Source: an uncultured Porphyromonadaceae bacterium (lineage in GTDB: Bacteria > Bacteroidota > Bacteroidia > Bacteroidales > Muribaculaceae). Taken from it: a stretch of DNA of 6,219 nt. The position numbers and the translations under genes are program-made. The DNA is taken from NCBI GenBank assembly GCA_938027385.1, contig CALJBF010000327.1, forward strand, positions 1-6,219. The letters are read 5' to 3'. The notes below the pieces were generated by a model. It made no database searches. It was not told the origin of the DNA and saw only the letters and a list, made by a program, of their open reading frames with translations. Shown piece after piece: positions 1 to 5,135 of the stretch (position 1 is its first letter; each line of letters starts with the position of its first letter).

Positions 1-125
1 TCGTCGAGGCGCATCATCTTCATGCCTGCGATTATGAGGCCCTTTTCTTCAAATCGTGTTATTATTTTTCCGCAAAGGGCGCGCTGCACGCCGGAGGGTT
101 TGATGATAACAAGCGTAGTTTCCAT
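1..125 (-). CDS. ndk: Nucleoside diphosphate kinase, N-terminal 41 codons (cut by window edge)
   Basis: The enzyme transfers the gamma phosphate of ATP to nucleoside diphosphates through a phospho-histidine and balances cytoplasmic (d)NTP pools. The minus strand reads METTLVIIKPSGVQRALCGK and continues through ITRFEEKGLIIAGMKMMRLD to the left edge. This is the classic NDK start: the first beta strand with the IKPS motif, whose Lys9 corresponds to the conserved nucleotide-binding lysine, then the VQR helix and the FEEKG...AGMKM segment. The family is about 140-155 residues, so more than two thirds, including the catalytic His, lies outside the window. The ATG at 125-123 is the expected family start. 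A Bacteroidetes-type promoter sits just upstream and no strong Shine-Dalgarno is visible, as is usual in this phylum. It is probably transcribed independently of the efflux genes. I identified it by reading the translation, and the identity is very likely. Confidence 0.93.
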   Translation of the reverse strand, partial: METTLVIIKPSGVQRALCGKIITRFEEKGLIIAGMKMMRLD

Positions 126-144
126 GATATGTGCTTTAGATGTT

Positions 145-176
145 CAAAGTTACCCAAAATGTTGCAGACAGTCAAA
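145..176 (-). promoter_or_regulatory. Bacteroidetes-type promoter for ndk
   Basis: On the minus strand the sequence reads TTTG (176-173), a 20 nt spacer, then TAACTTTG (152-145). This fits the -33 TTTG / -7 TAnnTTTG consensus used by the primary sigma factor of Bacteroides relatives. The -7 box is an exact match. Transcription would begin near 141, giving a leader of about 15 nt before the ndk ATG at 125. The position directly before a housekeeping gene supports it. The start site is inferred, not shown. Confidence 0.72.
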
Positions 177-291
177 TAATTAAGTCTTAAAAAACTTAAA
201 ACTCCGGGCGCTGTCACATGCCTGTCTCCGGTAAACCGTTATAAGCCAAAAAGTTGCGCTAAAAATATGTTTTAAAGCATGTTTTGATTCA

Positions 292-319
292 TTGCACACT
301 CATTATCAGCACTGTGCAA
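292..319. repeat. Inverted repeat, 7 bp arms
   Basis: TTGCACA (292-298) and TGTGCAA (313-319) are perfect reverse complements separated by 14 nt. The right arm abuts a run of A residues on the plus strand, which is the wrong polarity for a plus-strand terminator. On the minus strand it follows the T7 tract of the hairpin at 318-356. It could extend that terminator region or bind a dimeric protein. Its role is unknown and chance cannot be excluded. Confidence 0.4.
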
Positions 320-356
320 AAAAATCAGTCACTCGCGTGCGATGCCCCGGGCTGAT
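318..356 (-). terminator. Candidate intrinsic terminator with T7 tract (distal)
   Basis: Read on the minus strand, ATCAG (356-352) pairs with CTGAT (328-324). An inner CAC-GCGA-GTG mini-hairpin (339-330) has a GNRA-type loop. Seven T residues follow directly (324-318). The outer stem is only 5 bp and the bulges are uneven, so the hairpin is modest, but the T tract is the longest near the end of the structured island. It would stop leftward transcripts before they reach ndk. Confidence 0.42.
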
Positions 357-368
357 GGAACGGCATAT

Positions 369-424
369 AAAAATGCCGGAACAACAGGCGGGTCGGCGAT
401 GACCGCGGCATGAGGTTCCGGCAT
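369..424 (-). terminator. Candidate intrinsic terminator with long stem (proximal)
   Basis: On the minus strand ATGCCGGAAC (424-415) pairs perfectly with GTTCCGGCAT (382-373), followed by a T5 tract (373-369). The 32 nt between the arms contains its own small hairpin, in which GACC (404-401 on the plus strand) pairs with GGTC (394-391). A strong GC-rich stem followed by T residues suggests transcription termination in the leftward direction, though the loop is long. The 3' arm could instead pair with ATGCCG at 366-361 across the T tract, so the site may be leaky, which would explain a second terminator-like hairpin downstream. Confidence 0.5.
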
Positions 425-439
425 TAAGGGATGCCACAT

Positions 440-493
440 CAAAGGATGCGATGAAACTCCGAATGACAGGATTTGAGGTCTCGCCGTCCTTTG
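440..493. repeat. Long-range 7 bp inverted repeat enclosing the centre of the structured island
   Basis: CAAAGGA (440-446) and TCCTTTG (487-493) are perfect reverse complements 40 nt apart. A further 5 bp pair overlaps this layout: GGATT (469-473) with AATCC (495-499). The pairs cannot all form at once, so they are alternatives or partly coincidental. As part of a cluster of stems they support a folded RNA rather than coding sequence. Confidence 0.35.
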
Positions 494-505
494 TAATCCG
501 CCTGG

Positions 506-557
506 CCGGTAGATACCGGTTTCCCCACAGGGTGGGGAATGGGGCCCGCCATCGGGC
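506..557. repeat. Three consecutive tight hairpins
   Basis: Three perfect short-loop inverted repeats sit almost back to back. CCGGT-AGAT-ACCGG spans 506-519. TTCCCCAC-AGG-GTGGGGAA spans 521-539, with an 8 bp stem and a 3 nt loop. GCCCG-CCAT-CGGGC spans 544-557. Spacing between them is 1 and 4 nt. Such a chain is unlikely by chance and would make a rigid stacked segment in an RNA from either strand, or extruding cruciforms in DNA. The middle one is not followed by a T tract on either strand, so it is not a simple terminator. Confidence 0.7.
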
Positions 558-630
558 GCGCGAGGTTGTCTCGGCATTTCATAAAAATTTGATGAGTTTC
601 CCAATCAACTTTGGTGTGGCAAAAACTCGT

Positions 631-648
631 TGAAACTCTCTCGTTTCA
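631..648. repeat. 6 bp hairpin TGAAAC/GTTTCA
   Basis: TGAAAC (631-636) and GTTTCA (643-648) flank a TCTCTC loop. On the plus strand five T residues follow (649-653), so it resembles a weak terminator for rightward transcription, but no plus-strand gene precedes it. On the minus strand it would be the 5'-terminal hairpin of the putative RNA. The left arm also competes with GAGTTTC at 594-600. Confidence 0.4.
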
Positions 649-659
649 TTTTTATAACG

Positions 660-690
660 CAAATTTAGCGCTTATCGTTTAAAGTTGCAA
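660..690 (-). promoter_or_regulatory. Bacteroidetes-type promoter candidate facing the structured island
   Basis: On the minus strand TTG (690-688), 20 nt, then TAAATTTG (667-660) match the -33/-7 consensus. The spacer length is identical to that of the ndk promoter in this window. Transcription would begin about 656, pointing left into the hairpin-rich region. The -33 box starts only 20 nt after the pump stop codon. AT-rich sequence produces such boxes by chance at a moderate rate, so position and orientation carry much of the weight. Confidence 0.5.
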
Positions 691-709
691 GAGCGCGACG
701 CAAAATTTT

Positions 710-3700
710 TCACGGGGCGCTCGGGTCGCCGCTCTCGCTCTTGGGGGCATCTGTGGTGGCTGTGGTTCCGGAAGGATTGTCTGTCACCTGTTTAGTGCCT
801 CCGGCGGTTTCATCGGCCCCGGCAAACATTTTCGACAGATATTTTTCCTGGAATTTCTGGAACGCGGCCCAGAAATTCGGAACGAAGAGAGACCCGATGA
901 TTGCATTGATGGCCATGCCGAATACCACGGCCGTTCCCAGGGCGACGCGCGAGTTGGCTCCGGCGCCTGTGGCGAAAAGCATTGGCATTACACCGAACAC
1001 GAACGCCAGCGCCGTCATCATAATGGGGCGGAAACGCACCTTGCCACCCTGCAGTGCCGCCTGCTGTATGCTCAGGCCGCTTTTGTGATAGTCGATGGCG
1101 TATTCCACGATGAGGATGGCATTCTTGGCCGCAAGTCCCAGCAGAAGTATTATGCCTATCTGGGTGTAGATGTTGATCGACTGGTTCATGAAGAAACACC
1201 CGATCACGGTGCCGAGAAGGGCGGTGGGCATGGCGATAATCACGGCAATGGGGTCGGTCCAGCTCTCGTACTGTGCGCCAAGCACCAGGAATGTGAGCAC
1301 GATGGCGAAGATGAGCACTGTCGACACCGTGGTGCCGGCCCCGGTCTCCTGATAGGCCTCGCCGGTCCACGCGTAGCTGTAGTTGTCGCCGCCGAGGCGG
1401 TTTACAAGCTCTTCCATAGCTGCGATACCTGCTGACGAGCTTACACCGTCGGCAGGAGTGGCCGTAAGCGAGGCTGTCTCATACATGTTGTATCGCGAGA
1501 TTGACGGAGCACCCATTTCCGATTCTAGTGTGGCGAATGAGCCGAAGGGCACCATCTCTCCGTCGCTGTTGCGAACACTCAATGACAGCACCTGTGAGAT
1601 GTCGCCGCGGGCCGAGGCCTCGGAACCGACCTTGACTTCGTAGACGTTGCCGAATTCAACGAAATCGTTCACGTACGAGCCGCCGATAAATGATGACAGA
1701 GTGGAATATACCGACTCAAGCGAGAGGCCCATAAGCTGCACCTTGTCACGGTCGATCTTAATGTTGTACTGCGGCACAAGGCCCTGGTACATTGAACGTA
1801 CCGACTTGATGCGCGGATTCTTTCCGGCGGTTTCCTGAATGTCGGCCACGAGCTGCTGCATCTCCTTGGGACCGCGCGAGTTGATGTCGAGCAGCTGCAT
1901 CTGCAGACCCGACGATGAGCCCAGACCCGAGATGGCCGGCGGATTGATGGCGAAAATCTCGGCCTCCTGTATCGAGGCGCACTGCTCGTTTATCCGGTCA
2001 ATGACGTCGAAGACCGAGTGCCCTTTCCCCTTGCGCTCGCTCCACGGTTTCAGCACCACGAACAGTGAGCCGACATTCGAGCCGCTGCCCCCCATGAACG
2101 AGAACCCGCCGATTTCCATGACATCCTGCACTTCGGGCATCGATTCCACGATTTTGGCGGCCTGCGCGATTACGCGGTCTGTGCGCTCGTCAGACGCGCC
2201 TGTCGGAAGTTCTATCGAAGTCATGCAATAGCCCATGTCCTCTTCGGGCAGATAGCTTGTGGGCCATTTGGCGAATATCAGGAACGCGCCGACACAGAGT
2301 GCCATATAGACCGAAATGGCTATGACCGGACGTTTCAACAACCGCGTGATTGACTTCACATAGGCGTTTTCGGTCCAGCTCCAGCCTTTGTTGAACCAGC
2401 GGTAGATGAAGAAATTAGATGGCTTTGACTTGCGCAGGAACAGCGCGCACATCGCAGGCGTGAACGTAAGGGCGTTGAATCCCGAGAACGCCGTCGACAC
2501 GGCGATTGTCAGCGCGAACTGCTTGTACAGCTCGCCTGTGATACCTGAAATGAATGCCGTGGGGATGAATACCGACAACAGCACAAGCACCTCGCCGACA
2601 ACAGGCCCCTGCAGCTCCTTCATGGCCTTGAGAGCCGCCTGCCGTGGCGATAGCGTGCCCTCGTCGACAAGACGCGAGCAGTCCTCGACCACCACTATGG
2701 CATCGTCGACCACGATGGCGATGGCAAGCACCAGACCGAACAGCGTAAGGGTGTTAAGTGTGAACCCCAGCAGTTTCATAACCGCGAACGTGGCTATCAG
2801 CGACACCGGAATGGTGAGCATCGGGATAATCGTCGCCCTCCAGCTTTGCAGGAAAAGGAGGATGACCACCATCACGATCAGCGAGGTCTCGACGAACGTG
2901 ACAAGAACCTCGTCGATCGAAGCCGACACAAATTCGGTGGTGTTCATCAGCACGCGGTAATGCACGCCGTCGGGGAAGTAAGGCTCGAGGTTTTTCAGAG
3001 CGTCTTCGACCTCCTTGGCCACTTCAAGAGCGTTGGCGCCGGGACGTTGCATCACACCTATCAGCCCCACCTCCTTGCCCGAAACGCGCGACATGGAACC
3101 GTAGCTTGACGAGCCGAGTTCAACCCGGGCGATGTCGCGCAGATGAAGAATCGAACCGTCGGTCCCCGACCTGAGTATGATGTCGCCGAACTGCGAGGGC
3201 GATGTCAGGCGTCCGCGCGAGGTCAGCGTGACCTGGAAAGCGGTGGGCTGTGACGTAGGCGCGGCCCCGACCGAACCGGCCGATACCTCCATGTTCTGGC
3301 TCTCGATTGCGGCGATGACATCGGCAGGTGTAATGCCGCGCACCTGCATGCGGGCCGGATCGAGCCAGACGCGCATCGAGTATTCGCCGGCGCCGAAAGC
3401 GTTCACGCCGCCCACACCCGGCAGACGCGACAGGTTGTCGGTTATGTGCAGCTGGGCGTAGTTGGTAAGATACAGACTGTTATAACGGGCAGGGTCATCG
3501 CTCTCGAGGGCCACGAACAGCAGGATGTTCGATGACCGCGAGAACACATCCACGCCCTGGCGCGTGACGGCAGAGGGAAGACGCGGCTCAACCTCCTGCA
3601 CGAGATTCTGCACCTTGACCGACGCATCGTCGAGCGAGGTTCCCTCCTTGAATGTGACCGTGAGGTTATAAGAGCCGTCAGAGCCGGATGTCGAGCTCAT

Positions 3701-3934
3701 GTACATCATCCCTTCGACACCGTTTACCGACTCTTCGATGGGGACGCCCACGGTCTCGGCAACGGTCTGCGCGTCGGCACCGGGATATGTGGCGCTCACC
3801 GAGACCGTCGGCGGGGTAATGTCGGGATACTGGGCCACCGGCAGGGTCTTGACGGTTATGACACCCACAAGTATCATCAGCACCGCAAGCACCGTGGCAA
3901 AGATGGGCCGGTCTATGAAAAATCTTGAGAACAT
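710..3934 (-). CDS. RND (HAE1-family) inner-membrane efflux transporter, AcrB/MexF type
   Basis: This is the proton-driven pump of a tripartite efflux system. As a homotrimer it takes drugs or other amphiphiles from the periplasm and inner-membrane leaflet and passes them to the outer channel. At 1074 residues it is full length (AcrB 1049, MexF about 1062). It opens with the family's FFIDRPIFA start and a first membrane helix (about 10-28). A periplasmic porter domain follows, then helices 2-6 (about 340-498), helix 7 (535-555), a second porter half containing GGSYVNDF (751-758), and helices 8-12 (870-1020). The proton relay is intact: Asp410-Asp411 in helix 4, Lys937 in helix 10, and Arg967 and Thr974 in helix 11, matching AcrB D407/D408, K940, R971 and T978. 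Phe611, Phe613 and probably Phe180 keep aromatic positions of the distal drug pocket. Several stretches (RVWLDP, MQRPGANA, VFIPTAFISG) look closer to MexF than AcrB. The last 40 residues are a polar Thr/Ser/Pro-rich cytoplasmic tail. The ATG is preceded by purine-rich GAGAGAG (3946-3940). It follows the adaptor gene by 33 nt. Confidence 0.96.
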   Translation of the reverse strand: MFSRFFIDRPIFATVLAVLMILVGVITVKTLPVAQYPDITPPTVSVSATYPGADAQTVAETVGVPIEESVNGVEGMMYMSSTSGSDGSYNLTVTFKEGTSLDDASVKVQNLVQEVEPRLPSAVTRQGVDVFSRSSNILLFVALESDDPARYNSLYLTNYAQLHITDNLSRLPGVGGVNAFGAGEYSMRVWLDPARMQVRGITPADVIAAIESQNMEVSAGSVGAAPTSQPTAFQVTLTSRGRLTSPSQFGDIILRSGTDGSILHLRDIARVELGSSSYGSMSRVSGKEVGLIGVMQRPGANALEVAKEVEDALKNLEPYFPDGVHYRVLMNTTEFVSASIDEVLVTFVETSLIVMVVILLFLQSWRATIIPMLTIPVSLIATFAVMKLLGFTLNTLTLFGLVLAIAIVVDDAIVVVEDCSRLVDEGTLSPRQAALKAMKELQGPVVGEVLVLLSVFIPTAFISGITGELYKQFALTIAVSTAFSGFNALTFTPAMCALFLRKSKPSNFFIYRWFNKGWSWTENAYVKSITRLLKRPVIAISVYMALCVGAFLIFAKWPTSYLPEEDMGYCMTSIELPTGASDERTDRVIAQAAKIVESMPEVQDVMEIGGFSFMGGSGSNVGSLFVVLKPWSERKGKGHSVFDVIDRINEQCASIQEAEIFAINPPAISGLGSSSGLQMQLLDINSRGPKEMQQLVADIQETAGKNPRIKSVRSMYQGLVPQYNIKIDRDKVQLMGLSLESVYSTLSSFIGGSYVNDFVEFGNVYEVKVGSEASARGDISQVLSLSVRNSDGEMVPFGSFATLESEMGAPSISRYNMYETASLTATPADGVSSSAGIAAMEELVNRLGGDNYSYAWTGEAYQETGAGTTVSTVLIFAIVLTFLVLGAQYESWTDPIAVIIAMPTALLGTVIGCFFMNQSINIYTQIGIILLLGLAAKNAILIVEYAIDYHKSGLSIQQAALQGGKVRFRPIMMTALAFVFGVMPMLFATGAGANSRVALGTAVVFGMAINAIIGSLFVPNFWAAFQKFQEKYLSKMFAGADETAGGTKQVTDNPSGTTATTDAPKSESGDPSAP

Positions 3935-3967
3935 GGCTACTCTCTCAGTGGATTGATATGTATGGTG

Positions 3968-5113
3968 TTATCTCTTGGCGGGGGTGCCCTTGGCAGCTGA
4001 GCCTACCGGTTTCACCGGCATGCCGTCGCGCACCTTCATCATCGCCGAGGTGACATACCGGGCGTCGGGTGCAAGCCCCGAATTCACGATACGGAGGGTA
4101 TCGTCATACAGCTCGCCGATCTTGATGGGAGTGTACACTACCTTGTCTGAGTCGTTGACCACATATACATATTTTCCCAGCTGGTCGGTGCCGATCGAGG
4201 CGTCTCTGATCAGGATGGCGTGCGGCTCAACTGCATACGGGAACTGCACCGTGGCGAACATGCCGCTGCGCAACCGGCCGTCTTTGTTGTCGAGTATGAC
4301 GCGCATGGCCATGGTTCCCGTCGAGGGGTCGACTGCAGGACCAGTGTAGTCAACCGGGCCGTAACATGTGCGCGCTATGGTGTCGCCGAAGGTCACCGGC
4401 ACGTGGTTGTAGTCAACCTTGTGTCCGCCGACGGTCTCGGTCATGGCCATATAGCGTGAATCCTCTATCGAGAAATTCACGTATAGCCGTGAGTCGTCGA
4501 CCACAGTGGCCACCTTCACCGGGGCACCCTCGCCGCCTATGTAATCGCCCACATCGAACAGTGCAGCGCTTACCTTGCCCGAGATAGGGGCGGTGACAGT
4601 ACAGTATCCGAGCTGTGTGCGGGCGTCGCTGATGGCGGCCCGCGCCGTGTTTATCGCGGCCTCGCTTTCGCGCACGGAGCTTTCGGCCTGTAACACATCC
4701 ATCCGCGAAACGGCGTTTGCCTCAAGCGCCTTTTTCATGGCGGCGCACTGGCGGGTGGCGTAGTCATGCTGAGCCTGTGCGGTTTCAAGCTGAGCCTGCG
4801 CCTGCTGCAACTGATTGCGGTAGGTCGTCGACTCTATGGTGAAAAGCGGCTGGCCGGCTTTGACATGCTGTCCGTCGGTATAATGTTTGGCTATGATCTT
4901 GCCGTTCACGCGCGCTACTACATCGGCCTGTTTCGTGGCCGTGAGCTGTGCCGGATAGCTTTGGTGCAGGACTACCGAGTCAACCTCGGGGAGAGCCACG
5001 CTGACTGCGGGAATCTCGGTGCCCGTCTGCTGTTTTTTGTCTGAACGGCAGCCTGTCGAGCTTATTGCAACGAGTCCGGTGCAGATATATATGAGGGTGG
5101 TTATGTGTTTCAT
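3968..5113 (-). CDS. Periplasmic adaptor (membrane fusion) lipoprotein of RND efflux pump, AcrA/MexE type
   Basis: The adaptor bridges the RND pump and the outer-membrane channel. It has 381 residues, close to AcrA (397). The N-terminus is a lipoprotein signal ending in Ser-Thr-Gly-Cys, so Cys22 should be lipidated and anchor the mature protein. The first lipoyl half (about 60-92) includes VNGKI and DGQHVKAGQPLF. An alpha-helical coiled-coil hairpin rich in Gln/Ala/Glu follows (about 95-168). The second lipoyl half is at 170-195 (CTVTAPISGKV, VGDYIGG). A beta-barrel domain (about 200-291) ends in the family signature DGRLRSGMFATVQF, and the membrane-proximal domain (about 295-370) ends in VRDGMPVKP. 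The hairpin length fits RND adaptors rather than the much longer HlyD type. It starts 22 nt after the channel gene stop and ends 33 nt before the pump gene, so translation is probably operonic. No strong Shine-Dalgarno is seen before the ATG, only AAGAAAT. Substrate cannot be read from the sequence. Confidence 0.95.
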   Translation of the reverse strand: MKHITTLIYICTGLVAISSTGCRSDKKQQTGTEIPAVSVALPEVDSVVLHQSYPAQLTATKQADVVARVNGKIIAKHYTDGQHVKAGQPLFTIESTTYRNQLQQAQAQLETAQAQHDYATRQCAAMKKALEANAVSRMDVLQAESSVRESEAAINTARAAISDARTQLGYCTVTAPISGKVSAALFDVGDYIGGEGAPVKVATVVDDSRLYVNFSIEDSRYMAMTETVGGHKVDYNHVPVTFGDTIARTCYGPVDYTGPAVDPSTGTMAMRVILDNKDGRLRSGMFATVQFPYAVEPHAILIRDASIGTDQLGKYVYVVNDSDKVVYTPIKIGELYDDTLRIVNSGLAPDARYVTSAMMKVRDGMPVKPVGSAAKGTPAKR

Positions 5114-5135
5114 GATTTCTTATGGAGTTGGGTAA

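Larger units (their letters stand above)
318..656 (-). ncRNA. Putative structured RNA or structured 3' UTR, family unknown
   Basis: This is inferred from arrangement, not recognised as a family. A promoter-like site (690-660) would start a minus-strand transcript near 656. Within it come a GAAAC/GTTTC hairpin near the 5' end (648-631), GAGTTTC/GAAACTC arms (638-632 with 600-594), three stacked hairpins (557-506), the CAAAGGA/TCCTTTG stem (493-440), and two terminator-like hairpins ending near 369 or 318. The hexamer ATGCCG occurs four times on this strand (577-572, 424-419, 411-406, 366-361). The expected length is about 290 or 340 nt. I see no tmRNA tRNA-like end, no RNase P GAGGAAAGTCC-type core and no SRP domain IV. 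It could instead be a dispersed repeat, or the 3' UTR of the efflux operon by readthrough, since no clear terminator lies between the pump stop codon and this site. Confidence 0.38.
126..709. other. 584 nt intergenic region between the efflux pump gene and ndk
   Basis: No convincing protein gene lies here. From left to right it holds the ndk promoter (145-176) and an AT-rich stretch (177-320) with a weak palindrome at 180-199 (TTAAGT/ACTTAA) and an inverted repeat at 292-319. Next comes a GC-rich island (about 330-580) packed with hairpins, then an AT-rich stretch with a promoter-like site at 660-690. The GC-rich core inside AT-rich flanks is unusual for a plain Bacteroidales spacer and suggests selection on structure. 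The smaller elements are listed separately. I see no tRNA, no IS ends and no CRISPR-like direct repeats. Confidence 0.8.

Noticed and set aside
439..582. 47-codon minus-strand open frame starting MKCRDNLARP, and a 14-codon frame at 605-649 (MKRESFNEFL)
   Set aside because: Both begin with ATG downstream of the promoter candidate and could be leader peptides. No Shine-Dalgarno or family resemblance is seen, and their frames cross strong hairpins. Too weak to annotate as genes.
329..604. 91-codon minus-strand open frame in the intergenic island
   Set aside because: It needs a TTG start, has no visible ribosome binding site, is rich in Pro, Arg and His, shows no recognisable domain, and runs through hairpins and both halves of a terminator-like stem. 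It is better explained as GC-rich structured sequence, though a conserved small protein cannot be fully excluded.
451..633. 60-codon plus-strand open frame in the same island
   Set aside because: It is antisense to the promoter candidate, has no plus-strand promoter match, and its composition is not protein-like.
318..656. Assignment of the island to tmRNA, RNase P RNA, SRP RNA or a tRNA
   Set aside because: No T-loop plus CCA-like end, no RNase P P4 core motif and no SRP tetraloop domain could be found on either strand.
691..722. GAGCGC/GCGCTC stem spanning the pump stop codon as operon terminator
   Set aside because: It has only 6 bp, a 20 nt loop and no T tract afterwards on the minus strand, so it is not a convincing intrinsic terminator.
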